From Gemmatimonadota bacterium (GTDB taxonomy: Bacteria > Gemmatimonadota > Gemmatimonadetes > Longimicrobiales > Gaopeijiaceae), in the NCBI GenBank assembly GCA_022826005.1, contig JAJDVT010000141.1, positions 1-64,000 of the forward strand: a stretch of DNA of 64,000 bases. Direction: 5' to 3'. Of this stretch, positions 21,039 through 29,723 are shown piece after piece. The position numbers were made by a program, and so were the translations under genes. The notes below the pieces were generated by a model that searched no databases, was not told where the DNA came from, and saw only the letters and a list, made by a program, of their open reading frames with translations. The first letter of the stretch is position 1. Each line of letters begins with the position of its first letter.

Positions 21039-21724
21039 ACGAACCGAGCAACCAATCCGACATGGCAGCACCTGCCCTCGGTACCGCCAACGAACGCTTC
21101 AAGCAGTCGTTCTCCTCGTGGTTCTGGGGATCCATCACCGCCGCCACGGCTCTCCACTTTGCGGTCATCGCGTTCTGGCCGCAGATGGAGGCTCCGGATG
21201 TGAGCCTGAACGTGGACGAGATGGAGGTCGTCCCGCCGCCGCCGGACGTGGATATCCCTCCGCCCCCGGAGGCCATCCGCCGGCCGGCCACCCCCGTGAT
21301 CAGCGAGACGTCGATCGACGAGGACCTCACGATCGAGACGACCACCTTCGAAACCTGGACCTCCGAGGAGCTCCCGCCGCCGCCGGAGGAGGCAGAGACG
21401 ACGGATCTCTCGCAGGCGCCCCAGTTCGTGGTGCACACGGTCAGACCGAGGCTGCTGAATGATCCCGAGGTGAAAAGGACTCTCGAACGTGAGTATCCGG
21501 CGCTGCTGAAGGATGCCGGGATCGGGGGCACCACGGAAGTGCATCTCTTCATCAACGAAGAGGGCTTGGTCAAGAACCAGCTTATCAAGGTGACCTCCGG
21601 GCACGCCGGGCTCGACGCCGCGGCGCTCAAGGTAGTCACGGTGGCCAAGTTCAGCCCCGCGATGAACCGGGACAAGGCGGTCGCGGTGTGGGTCTCGATG
21701 GACATCACCTTCGAGGCGAACTGA
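21035..21724 (+). CDS. tonB: TonB-family energy transducer, copy 1
   Basis: A 229-residue protein with a cytoplasmic N-terminus, one membrane helix (WFWGSITAATALHFAVIAFW), a proline-rich periplasmic linker (VVPPPPDVDIPPPPEAIRRP), and a C-terminal TonB domain. The domain shows YPALLKDAGIGGTTEVHLF, a GLVKNQLIKVTSGHAGLDAA segment and FSPAMNRDKAVAVWVSM. It transmits proton-motive force from ExbBD to outer-membrane receptors. It is the last gene of the exbB-exbD-exbD-tonB operon and is followed by a strong hairpin. Confidence 0.92.
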   Translation: MNEPSNQSDMAAPALGTANERFKQSFSSWFWGSITAATALHFAVIAFWPQMEAPDVSLNVDEMEVVPPPPDVDIPPPPEAIRRPATPVISETSIDEDLTIETTTFETWTSEELPPPPEEAETTDLSQAPQFVVHTVRPRLLNDPEVKRTLEREYPALLKDAGIGGTTEVHLFINEEGLVKNQLIKVTSGHAGLDAAALKVVTVAKFSPAMNRDKAVAVWVSMDITFEAN

Positions 21725-21760
21725 CAGCGCGAGTTCCGTACTCGGCAACAAGTCCGTGAA

Positions 21761-21800
21761 ACAGGTGCAACGGCCGCTTTCGGGCGGTCGTTGCGCCTGT
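21761..21800 (+). terminator. hairpin terminator after tonB copy 1
   Basis: A 17-bp stem (21761-21777 with 21784-21800), broken only by two G-U pairs, encloses a 6-base loop. The following bases are CTTGCGTT, so the U-tract is weak. It separates the exbB operon from the second tonB. A second, imperfect GC-rich hairpin lies just downstream at about 21812-21832. Confidence 0.65.
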
Positions 21801-21900
21801 CTTGCGTTGGAACCCCCGGCCTCCGGAGGGGTATTGATGGTTGTGCGCGGCGATTCCTGACCGCGACGTCACCCCACGAAAACCCACCTTGGAGGCGCAG

Positions 21901-22590
21901 ATGTTTGATGAACGCAATCGGCAGCCGGAGCCGACCGCTCGATTCACGGGAGCAGCCAACGAACGCTTCAAGCGGAGGTTCTCCTCGTGGTTCTGGGGGT
22001 CGATCACCGCGGCGACGACGCTGCACTTCGCGATCTTCGCCTTCCTTCCGTCGATGGCGGTTGCCGTTGCGGGTCCGGACGTGACCCCGACGGAAGTCAT
22101 AAACATTCCTCCGGAGGTTGAGGTCCCACCACCGCCAGAGGCGCTCCGCCGGCCGGCCAGACCGGTGATCAGTCCCGTGGCGCTGGATGACGATCTGACG
22201 ATTCCGCGCAACACAATTGTGGACGAGATCCCTAACCTCCTGCCACCCCGTCCCAAGGCGGCCGATACCGAAGACATCGCCGTGCCGTATTTCGTGGTGA
22301 CAACGGTCAAGCCGAAGCTGCTCAACCAGGAGGAGGTGAACCGCGTTTTGGAGCGGGAGTATCCGGCGCTGCTGAAGGATGCCGGGATCGGGGGCACCAC
22401 GCGCGTGCACCTGTTCGTCGACGAGGAGGGGATCGTGCGCAATCAGCTCGTGGATGTGAGCTCCGGGCACGCCGGGCTGGACAACGCGGCGCTCAAGGTG
22501 GTCACGGTGGCCAGGTTCAGCCCTGCGCAGAACCGGGACAAGACGGTCGCGGTGTGGGTTTCGATGGCCATTACCTTCGAGGCGAACTAG
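21901..22590 (+). CDS. tonB: TonB-family energy transducer, copy 2
   Basis: Also 229 residues and plainly a duplicate of the preceding tonB. It has the same NERFKRRFSSWFWGSITAAT membrane region, a proline-rich PPEVEVPPPPEALRRPARPV linker and a near-identical C-terminal domain (EYPALLKDAGIGGTTRVHLF). The segment between linker and C-terminal domain differs (PRNTIVDEIPNLLPPRPK). GGAGGCG precedes the ATG. Hairpins on both sides show that it is transcribed on its own, so the two TonBs can be used under different conditions or for different receptors. Confidence 0.92.
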   Translation: MFDERNRQPEPTARFTGAANERFKRRFSSWFWGSITAATTLHFAIFAFLPSMAVAVAGPDVTPTEVINIPPEVEVPPPPEALRRPARPVISPVALDDDLTIPRNTIVDEIPNLLPPRPKAADTEDIAVPYFVVTTVKPKLLNQEEVNRVLEREYPALLKDAGIGGTTRVHLFVDEEGIVRNQLVDVSSGHAGLDNAALKVVTVARFSPAQNRDKTVAVWVSMAITFEAN

Positions 22591-22612
22591 TCCGGGCCTT
22601 GCGCGAACGGGC

Positions 22613-22653
22613 GGAAGCGCCCCGCCGGCCCGGGAGGCCGGCGGGGCGCTTCC
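22613..22653 (+). terminator. strong hairpin terminator after tonB copy 2
   Basis: A perfect 18-bp GC-rich stem (22613-22630 with 22636-22653) with a 5-base loop begins 23 bp after the tonB stop. It lacks a U-tract, but the stem is the strongest in the window. The yggS operon starts 38 bp further on. Confidence 0.75.
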
Positions 22654-22690
22654 ATGTTAGTGTGGGAGCGTCCATCACACCGGGAGCACA

Positions 22691-23401
22691 ATGACCGATC
22701 GGGAAGCGTATCAGCGCGCGCTGCGGGAGCGATCGCCGCGCGTGCGGGAGCGGATCGCCGCGGCGGCCGTGAGGAGCGGCCGCGACGCTGCGGCGGTGCG
22801 GATCGTCGCCGTGACCAAGGGGCATCCGTTGGCGGTGGTTGAGGCCGCGCTGGCGGAGGGGCTCCGCGACCTGGGCGAGAACCGTGTGGAGGAGTTGGCG
22901 GAGAAGTCTCCGCACTTCGAGGGGCGCGGGGTGAGGTGGCACGTGATCGGGCACGTTCAGGGTCGGAAGGCGCGCGGAGCCGCACACCTTGCGGCGCTGA
23001 TCCACAGCGTGGACTCGCTCCGCCTCGCGGGGAAGCTGTCGCGCCTGGGTGAGGCGGAGGGGCGGCGGGTACCCGTGCTCGTCCAGGTGAACGTCTCCGG
23101 GGAGGCCACCAAGGGCGGCTTTCCCGAGGCGGACGCGCTCGGCGCGATCGCGAGGGTGGCGGAGCTGGGGGGGCTGCGCGTCCTGGGCCTCATGACGATG
23201 GCGCCCTTCACTTCCGATGTGCGAACGCTTCGCGATACCTTCCGGAGGACCCGCCGTCTGCTGGAGGCCGCCGCCGGGATCGACGGCCTCGAGGGGCGGG
23301 AGCTGTCGATGGGCATGTCCAACGACTTCGAGATTGCGATCGAGGAAGGGAGCACGATGGTCAGGCTGGGCACGACACTCTTCGGGGAGCGCCCCGGGTG
23401 A
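22691..23401 (+). CDS. YggS/PROSC-family PLP homeostasis protein
   Basis: A 236-residue PLP-binding single-domain TIM barrel that buffers pyridoxal phosphate and affects amino-acid pools. The PLP lysine is Lys43 in VAVTKGHP. LGENRVEEL, WHVIGHVQGRK, IHSVDSLRLA, LVQVNVSGEATKGGF and ELSMGMSNDFEIAIEEGSTM are all conserved. GGGAG lies just upstream of the ATG. The stop overlaps the GTG of the purine nucleoside phosphorylase gene. Confidence 0.95.
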   Translation: MTDREAYQRALRERSPRVRERIAAAAVRSGRDAAAVRIVAVTKGHPLAVVEAALAEGLRDLGENRVEELAEKSPHFEGRGVRWHVIGHVQGRKARGAAHLAALIHSVDSLRLAGKLSRLGEAEGRRVPVLVQVNVSGEATKGGFPEADALGAIARVAELGGLRVLGLMTMAPFTSDVRTLRDTFRRTRRLLEAAAGIDGLEGRELSMGMSNDFEIAIEEGSTMVRLGTTLFGERPG

Positions 23402-24288
23402 GCGCCGGCGGCGAGATGGCGCGGATCCGCGCGGCGGTGCATGCCGTGCAGGCGTTGGGGGGCGGTGCACCCCGCGTGGGGATCGTGCTGGGCACGGGGC
23501 TGGGGGGGCTGGCCGACGCCATGGAAGTGGATGTCTCGGTCCCGTACGAGGAGTTGCCGCACTTCCCGGTCTCGACGGTCGACACGCACCATGGGCGGCT
23601 CCTGCTCGGCAGCCTGAACGGGGTACAGGTAGTGGCGATGCAGGGCCGCTTCCACCGCTACGAGGGCTACACTCTGCGCCAGATCGCCTTCCCCGTGCGG
23701 GTGATGCGCCTGCTCGGGGCGGACACACTGATCGTCTCGGCCGCGTGTGGCGGGATGAACCCGCTGTGGGATCCCGGCGACCTCGTCCTCCTGGACGACC
23801 ACATCAACCTGATGGGGGACAGTCCCCTGGTCGGCCCGAACCTGGATGAGCTCGGTCCGCGCTTCCCGGACATGTCTGCGCCGTACGATCCGGGCCTGCG
23901 TGAGATTGCCGCGGCGGTGGCGCTGGAGGAGCGCATCCCGTTGCGCGAGGGGGTGTACGTGGCCGTGACCGGTCCGCAGCTCGAGACCCGCGCCGAATAC
24001 CGGATGCTGCGCGCCATGGGGGCCGACGTGGTCGGCATGTCCACCGTGCCCGAGGTGATCGCCGCGCGGCACATGAGGATGCGCGTGCTAGCCGTCGCGG
24101 TCGTCACCGACCAGTGCCTCCCCGACGCGCTGGAGGAAGCGAACGTGGAGAAGATCATCGCGACTGCCGTGGCCGCCGGCCCGCGGCTTACGCGGCTGGT
24201 CGCCGGGGTCCTGGCGGGCCTGGCGGGGAAGGATGGGGCCGTCGAGGCTGTCGGCGACGCCCATCGACCCGCGGTTTCCTCCGCCTGA
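23398..24288 (+). CDS. punA: purine-nucleoside phosphorylase (trimeric family)
   Basis: A 296-residue enzyme that phosphorolyses purine nucleosides to the base and ribose-1-phosphate. Family signatures are GIVLGTGLGGLADAM, DTHHGRLLLG, MQGRFHRYEGYT, AACGGMNP, TGPQLETRAEYRML and GADVVGMSTVPEVIAARH. Where mammalian enzymes have the base-binding Asn243, this protein appears to read VVTDQC, an aspartate. In the human enzyme a change of that asparagine to aspartate broadens use of adenosine, so specificity here may be wider. The GTG overlaps the yggS stop; the stop overlaps the ileS ATG (TGATG). Confidence 0.93.
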   Translation: MSAGGEMARIRAAVHAVQALGGGAPRVGIVLGTGLGGLADAMEVDVSVPYEELPHFPVSTVDTHHGRLLLGSLNGVQVVAMQGRFHRYEGYTLRQIAFPVRVMRLLGADTLIVSAACGGMNPLWDPGDLVLLDDHINLMGDSPLVGPNLDELGPRFPDMSAPYDPGLREIAAAVALEERIPLREGVYVAVTGPQLETRAEYRMLRAMGADVVGMSTVPEVIAARHMRMRVLAVAVVTDQCLPDALEEANVEKIIATAVAAGPRLTRLVAGVLAGLAGKDGAVEAVGDAHRPAVSSA

Positions 24289-27200
24289 TGCGCTATCCCA
24301 CGCTGCCTTCCTCCCTGGTGGCCCTCGAGGAGGCCGTCCTTGAACGGTGGCGCGAGGAGGACACCTTCCGGCGCACCCTGGAGGCCACGCGCGACGGCGA
24401 GGACTTCGTCTTTTTCGAGGGTCCGCCCACGGCGAACGGCCGTCCCGGGCTGCACCACATCATCAGCCGCGCGATCAAGGACCTGGTGTGCCGCTACCAG
24501 ACGATGCTCGGCAGGCATGTGACGCGCATCGCGGGTTGGGACACGCACGGACTCCCGGTCGAGATCGAGGCGCAGAAGCAGCTCGGGATCGAGGACAAGC
24601 GGGAGATCGAGGAGCGAGGCATCGCGTGGTTCAACGAGCGCTGCAGGGAGTCCGTCTTCACGTACAAGGACGAGTGGGAGCGCTTTTCGGAACGGATCGG
24701 CTACTGGCTGGACTATTCGCGGCCGTACGTGACCTTCCACGCCGGCTACGTGGAGTCGATCTGGTGGATCCTGAAGCAGCTGGCGGAGCGCGGACTCCTA
24801 TACCGCGGCCACAAGGTGGTCCCCTGGTGCCCGGCCGACCAGACGGTCCTGTCCTCGCACGAACTCTCGCTCGGATACCGCGACGTGGAGGATCCCTCGC
24901 TCTGGGTCACCGTGGAGCTTCTCGATGGGTCGGGGCGCCACCTGCTGGTGTGGACGACCACGCCCTGGACGCTGGTGTCGAACGTGGCGCTGGCCGTGAA
25001 TCCCGCGATCGAATACGTCGAGGTCGAGGATCGGGGCACGCGTCTCATCCTGGCCCGCAGCCGGGCGGCGGCGCTCTTCGGCGAGGAACGCATCGGCCGA
25101 CAGGTCGGAGTTGAGGAACTGCTGGGCCGGCAGTACCGCCGCCCCTTCGAGCTGATCCCCGAATCCGAGGCGCGCGGGCGCGCGTGGGAGATCATTCCGG
25201 GCGACTTCGTCTCCGACGAGGAGGGCTCCGGCATCGTGCACATGGCGCCGGCGTACGGGGCGGACGACTACCAGGCCGGGAAGGAATTCGGCCTGGCCGT
25301 ACTGGAGCCGGTCCGCAGGGACGGCACCTTCGCGACCCGTCTGCCGCTCGTGGGCGGCGTCTTCTTCAAGGACGCCGACAGGCTGCTCGTCGAGGATCTC
25401 GAGGCCCGGGGACTCGTCTTCCGTTCAACGCGCGAGGTCCACTCCTACCCCCATTGCTGGCGCTGCGACACGCCGCTGGTGTACATGGCCCGGCACAGCT
25501 GGTTCGCCCGCACCTCGTCGCTACGCCGCGAGCTGCTGGAAAACAACGCGCAGGTGGCCTGGTACCCCGCCCAGGTGGGCGAGGGGCGCTTCGGCGAATG
25601 GCTGAAGGGAAACGTGGACTGGGCGCTGTCGCGCGACCGCTACTGGGGCACGCCGCTGCCGGTCTGGATCTCCGAAGACGACCCGGAGCAGGTGGAGTGG
25701 GTCGGCAGCTTCGCGGAGCTGGCCGAGAGGGCGGGGGAGCTGCCCGACGACTTCGACCCGCACCGTCCCTTCATCGACGAGGTGACATGGCGCTGCCCCG
25801 AGACCGGATCGGTGATGCGCCGCACGCCCGAGGTGATCGATGTCTGGTTCGACTCCGGCGCCATGCCCTGGGCGCAGTGGCACTACCCCTTCGAGAACGG
25901 GGAGCTGCACCGGCGCCACTTCCCGGCCGACTTCATCTGCGAGGCGATCGACCAGACGCGCGGCTGGTTCTATTCCCTGCACGCGATCTCGACGATGCTC
26001 GGGCTCGGCCCCGCCTTCCGCAACGTCATCGTCAACGACCTGATCCTGGACGCGAAGGGGCGCAAGATGTCCAAGTCGCGCGGCAACGTGGTCGACCCGT
26101 GGGATGCTGTCGCCGATCACGGCGCGGACGGCGTCCGCTGGTACATGATCACGGTCAGCAACCCGTGGCTTCCCACCCGCTTCGACCCGGACGGGGTGAA
26201 GGAGTCCGCGTCGCGCTTCTTCGACACCCTCTTCAACACGTACCGGTTCTTCGCGCTCTATGCGAATCTGGAAGAGTGGCGTCCCGGCGCCGGTCCGACG
26301 GGGGGCGCGGAGCCGTACCCCCGAGCGTCCGGAAGCCAGCCGCCGCCGAGACCGGTGCCCGGCGGCGCTTCGCGTCCACCCCTCGACCGCTGGCTGCTGT
26401 CACGGCTCCACCGGCTGGTCCGCACGGTGCGCGCCGAGCTTGACGGCTACAATCCGACCCGCGCCTACCGCGCCGTGGCCGCCTTCGTGGACGGCGAGCT
26501 CTCCAACTGGTATGTGCGGCGGGCGCGCTCCCGCTTCTGGGGCAACACCGAGGCGACCGACGCGGAGGCGGCCTTCGGCACCCTGCACGAGGCGCTGCGG
26601 ACGGTCGCGCTGCTGATCGCGCCGGTCACGCCCTTCACCTCGGACTGGCTGCACCGCGCACTCACGGGCCGCTCCAGTCACACCGAGCGCTTCCCGGAAG
26701 TCGACGAGGGCATGATCGACGACCGGCTCGAGGCCGACATGGACCGGGTGAGAACGCTGAGCACGCTGGGTCGCTCCGCGCGCGAGGAGGTGGGGATCCG
26801 GGTCAGGCAGCCGCTGGGGCGCCTGCTTGCGGTGGTGCCGGGGGAGCCCCCGGCGGAGGATGTGCTCGCGCTGCTTCTGGACGAGATCAATGTGAAGAGG
26901 GTCGAGTTCGCCGCCGACGCGGAGGGGTTGGTGACGCTCGCCGCCCGTCCCGACTTCCGCGCGCTGGGCCGCCGGTTCGGCAGGCTGACCCAGGAGGCCG
27001 CGGCGCAGATCAGGGCGCTGGACGCCGAGGCGCTGAAGGCGGTGCGCGGGGGCGGCACCGCGCGGATCGAGGCGGGGGATGCGTGGCACGAAGTCGGGGC
27101 CGGCGAGATGGAAGTGGTGGAAGAGGCGAAGGGAGACCTGGTGGTGCGTTCGGAGGGTCGGAGCACCGTCGGCCTCGACCCGGCCATCACCGAAGAACTC

Positions 27201-27476
27201 CGGCTGGAGGGGCTGGCACGCGAGCTGGTGAACCGCATCCAGCGGCTGCGGCGGGACTCGGGACTCGCGGTGAGCGACCGGATCCGGCTGGGGATTGCCG
27301 GGGGCGGCGCGGTGCGGGCGGCGGCGGCGGAGCACGAGGGGGCGATCGCTCGGGAGACGCTGGCCGTCGCGGTGGAGATCGGCGGGCGGCTGGGAGGGGA
27401 CTTCGACTATACCAGGGAGGCTGCGCTGGACGGCGACCCCGCGGTCCTGGGGCTCTCCATGACGGCACTCCGGTGA
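24288..27476 (+). CDS. ileS: isoleucyl-tRNA synthetase (type 2-like)
   Basis: A 1,062-residue class I synthetase charging tRNA-Ile. The HIGH-type motif is PTANGRPGLHH (47-57) and KMSKS is at 593-597 (KGRKMSKSRGNVVDP). The editing domain carries VWTTTPWTL, and WFDSGAMPWAQWHYPF and EAIDQTRGWFY are conserved. The length, the absence of the C-terminal zinc-finger cysteines of type 1 enzymes, and the motif style point to the eukaryote-like type 2 class, which in other bacteria is less sensitive to mupirocin. An Ala/Gly/Pro-rich stretch of about 30 residues (about 666-697) sits between the catalytic and anticodon domains. A longer upstream frame was rejected because it overlaps punA. Confidence 0.97.
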   Translation: MRYPTLPSSLVALEEAVLERWREEDTFRRTLEATRDGEDFVFFEGPPTANGRPGLHHIISRAIKDLVCRYQTMLGRHVTRIAGWDTHGLPVEIEAQKQLGIEDKREIEERGIAWFNERCRESVFTYKDEWERFSERIGYWLDYSRPYVTFHAGYVESIWWILKQLAERGLLYRGHKVVPWCPADQTVLSSHELSLGYRDVEDPSLWVTVELLDGSGRHLLVWTTTPWTLVSNVALAVNPAIEYVEVEDRGTRLILARSRAAALFGEERIGRQVGVEELLGRQYRRPFELIPESEARGRAWEIIPGDFVSDEEGSGIVHMAPAYGADDYQAGKEFGLAVLEPVRRDGTFATRLPLVGGVFFKDADRLLVEDLEARGLVFRSTREVHSYPHCWRCDTPLVYMARHSWFARTSSLRRELLENNAQVAWYPAQVGEGRFGEWLKGNVDWALSRDRYWGTPLPVWISEDDPEQVEWVGSFAELAERAGELPDDFDPHRPFIDEVTWRCPETGSVMRRTPEVIDVWFDSGAMPWAQWHYPFENGELHRRHFPADFICEAIDQTRGWFYSLHAISTMLGLGPAFRNVIVNDLILDAKGRKMSKSRGNVVDPWDAVADHGADGVRWYMITVSNPWLPTRFDPDGVKESASRFFDTLFNTYRFFALYANLEEWRPGAGPTGGAEPYPRASGSQPPPRPVPGGASRPPLDRWLLSRLHRLVRTVRAELDGYNPTRAYRAVAAFVDGELSNWYVRRARSRFWGNTEATDAEAAFGTLHEALRTVALLIAPVTPFTSDWLHRALTGRSSHTERFPEVDEGMIDDRLEADMDRVRTLSTLGRSAREEVGIRVRQPLGRLLAVVPGEPPAEDVLALLLDEINVKRVEFAADAEGLVTLAARPDFRALGRRFGRLTQEAAAQIRALDAEALKAVRGGGTARIEAGDAWHEVGAGEMEVVEEAKGDLVVRSEGRSTVGLDPAITEELRLEGLARELVNRIQRLRRDSGLAVSDRIRLGIAGGGAVRAAAAEHEGAIARETLAVAVEIGGRLGGDFDYTREAALDGDPAVLGLSMTALR

Positions 27477-28417
27477 CCCGGCATCGCTGGACCGCCGGGG
27501 AGGGGGCGCGGGGCCGCCTGGATGTCTACCTGGCCACCTGGCTGGGGCTGTCGCGCAGCCGGGTCGCGGCGCTGCTCGCGGAGGAGAACATCCTGGTCGA
27601 TGGCCGCCCGGGGAAAAAGTCCGACCCGGTGAGCCCCGGCCAGGCGATGGAGGCGCGCGTCCCCGCGCCGGCCCCGGCGGCGGTGCGGCCCCAGAACATC
27701 GCCGTCGACATCGTGTACCAGGACGGGGAGCTGGCAGTGGTGAACAAGCAGGCCGGCCTGGTCGTGCACCCGGCGCCGGGCCACCCCGACGGGACGCTCG
27801 TCAATGCGCTGCTGCACCACGTCGGCGACCTCGCGGGGATCGGCGGAACGCTGCGTCCCGGGATCGTGCACAGGCTGGACCGGGACACCTCCGGATTGAT
27901 GGTGGTGGCGAAGAGCGACCGGGCCCACCAGGCGCTCTCCGCGGCGCTGAAGGCGCGCCGGGTGAAGCGCGTGTACCTGGCGGCGCTGTGGGGAGCGCTG
28001 GGCGAGCCGCGCGTCATCGTGGACCGGCCGATCGGACGCCACCCCCGCGACCGCACGCGGATGGCGGTGGTGCCGGGCGGGCGGCCCGCCCGGACCCGGT
28101 TCCGGCACATCGAAAGCTGGCCCGCCGCCTCCCTGTGCGAGGCCGAACTCGACACCGGGCGCACCCACCAGATCCGCGTCCACGCGGCGGCGATCGGCCA
28201 CCCCGTCGTTGGCGACGCGGTCTACGGATCCGGGCGCGAGCGCGGGTTCGCGGGCGGGCAGCGGCGCTGGGCGGCTGAGTTGGCCCGGCGCGCGCCGCGC
28301 CAGTTCCTGCACGCCCACCGCCTCGAATTCGCCCACCCCGTCTCCGGCGAGCCGATGGCATTCCGGGCCGGACTTCCATCCGAACTGGATGCGGTGCGGA
28401 CGTGGGCGGCCGCTTGA
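27473..28417 (+). CDS. rluD: RluA/RluD-family pseudouridine synthase
   Basis: A 314-residue enzyme isomerising uridines in 23S rRNA. An N-terminal S4 RNA-binding domain (RLDVYLATWLGLSRSRVAAL, ILVDGRPGKKSDPV) precedes the catalytic domain with DIVYQDGELAVVNKQAGLVV and the HRLDRDTSGLMV motif, catalytic Asp136. TGRTHQIRVHAAAIGHPVVGD follows, then QFLHAHRLEFAHP. The S4 domain and length fit RluD better than RluA or RluC, but paralogue identity is not certain. The GTG overlaps the ileS stop. Confidence 0.92.
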   Translation: MTRHRWTAGEGARGRLDVYLATWLGLSRSRVAALLAEENILVDGRPGKKSDPVSPGQAMEARVPAPAPAAVRPQNIAVDIVYQDGELAVVNKQAGLVVHPAPGHPDGTLVNALLHHVGDLAGIGGTLRPGIVHRLDRDTSGLMVVAKSDRAHQALSAALKARRVKRVYLAALWGALGEPRVIVDRPIGRHPRDRTRMAVVPGGRPARTRFRHIESWPAASLCEAELDTGRTHQIRVHAAAIGHPVVGDAVYGSGRERGFAGGQRRWAAELARRAPRQFLHAHRLEFAHPVSGEPMAFRAGLPSELDAVRTWAAA

Positions 28418-29406
28418 TCCGCTGGGCGGCGCGCCGGCCGGTCCGAACCGTCGCCGGGTGGCTTGCTTCCGCGGCGGTGGCCTGTGTGATGGCCGCACCG
28501 CAGCCCGCGCTGCCGGTCCAGACGCCGGCCGACACCACCTCTGCCTGGCGCTACCTCGAATCGTCCGGATTCATCGCACGCTATCAGGGGCGTGACTCGT
28601 TGCGTGCCCTTCGTGCGCTGCAGACGCTTGCAGCCGTGGGGCCGCTGCCCGGGCTGGGCGAGATGGACACCCGCGCCACGCTCACGGTTGCGCCTACCCG
28701 GGAAGTCATGGATTCGCTGGTGGGAGGGATGGTGCCGGAGTGGGCGGGGGCCGTGGCGATCTCCGGGCGCATGGAGATGATCGTACCGAGCGGCCGCTTC
28801 TGGCCCGGGTCGCGTGTGGAGGAGGTGCGGGTACTGCGCCACGAGTGGGCCCACCTGGCGCTGGCCCACGAGATGGGCAGGCTGCGGATCCCGAGGTGGT
28901 TCAACGAGGGATACGCCGAGTGGGCGGCCGGCGGCTGGCTCGACGGCGGGGGCCTGAAGCTGAGCCTGGCGCTGGCCTTCGGGGGGGCGCCGCCACTGGA
29001 TTCGATCTCGCTCGGCTGGCCGCGCGAGCGAGTGCCCGCCGAGGTGGCCTACCTTCTCTCCGCATCGGTTATCCAGTACCTGGTGGAATCGAGCGGCGTC
29101 GACGGCCTGGAGGCCTTCATCGCGGCGTGGAAGGAGAGCGGCTCGTTCGCGGACGGGATGCGGGAGGTCTACGGGGCCTCGCCGGACCAGCTGGAGGTCG
29201 CCTGGCGCAAGTGGGTCAGGAAGCGATACGGGTGGCTCATGGTGCTCTCCCATTCGACCGTGTTCTGGCTGGTGCTCGCGGGCGCCCTGGCCGCGATGTT
29301 CTTCGTCAGGCGCCGGCACCGGCGGGAGCAGATGGCGCGTCTGCGCGCGGGCGAGCCCCCCGACAAGCCCGCCTTCTGGTCGGAACCGGAGCAGTCTGCG
29401 GAATAG
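28402..29406 (+). CDS. membrane-anchored gluzincin-like peptidase (peptidase MA-like)
   Basis: A 334-residue protein with an N-terminal export signal (WLASAAVACVMAAPQPALP), a metallopeptidase core and a C-terminal membrane helix (STVFWLVLAGALAAMFFV) with a basic cytoplasmic tail. The zinc motif HEWAHLAL and the downstream glutamate in WFNEGYAEW form the gluzincin HExxH-E signature, as in peptidase MA-like proteins. The active site would face the periplasm. The GTG start overlaps the last 16 bases of rluD. Substrate is unknown. Confidence 0.75.
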   Translation: MGGRLIRWAARRPVRTVAGWLASAAVACVMAAPQPALPVQTPADTTSAWRYLESSGFIARYQGRDSLRALRALQTLAAVGPLPGLGEMDTRATLTVAPTREVMDSLVGGMVPEWAGAVAISGRMEMIVPSGRFWPGSRVEEVRVLRHEWAHLALAHEMGRLRIPRWFNEGYAEWAAGGWLDGGGLKLSLALAFGGAPPLDSISLGWPRERVPAEVAYLLSASVIQYLVESSGVDGLEAFIAAWKESGSFADGMREVYGASPDQLEVAWRKWVRKRYGWLMVLSHSTVFWLVLAGALAAMFFVRRRHRREQMARLRAGEPPDKPAFWSEPEQSAE

Positions 29407-29500
29407 GCCGGTCCGACGCCCTCGGGTGCGACGCGCGGACCATCCAGCGGCTGCCAGCAGCCAAGTTGACGGGAATCCCGCTCGGCGGTAGCGTCCGAAC

Positions 29501-29698
29501 ATGGCAAGGAGCAGAAGAAAAAGGGCCGCCGCGGAGCCAACGCTGAAGTTCACCCGGGTCAACCTTTGGTATGCCCTGGGAGCGCTGGCCTCCGTCGTGC
29601 TCGGATTCGTGCTGCTTGCGCAGGGGTCGATTACCCTGGCCCCGCTGCTCCTGGTGTTCGGGTACGTGGTGCTGGCTCCCCAGGCGATCATCGCCTGA
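29501..29698 (+). CDS. small two-helix membrane protein (DUF3098-like)
   Basis: A 65-residue protein with a basic N-terminus (MARSRRKRAAAEP) and two hydrophobic segments (NLWYALGALASVVLGFVLLA and LAPLLLVFGYVVLAPQAIIA). The pattern resembles the small DUF3098 membrane proteins, though I am not certain of the family. It lies alone between the gluzincin-like gene and the M28 peptidase gene, all on the same strand. A TTG 94 bp after the previous stop and the weak AAGGAG-like context leave the promoter unclear. Confidence 0.65.
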   Translation: MARSRRKRAAAEPTLKFTRVNLWYALGALASVVLGFVLLAQGSITLAPLLLVFGYVVLAPQAIIA

Positions 29699-29723
29699 AC
29701 GCGGGACAGGGGATTCGGCGACC

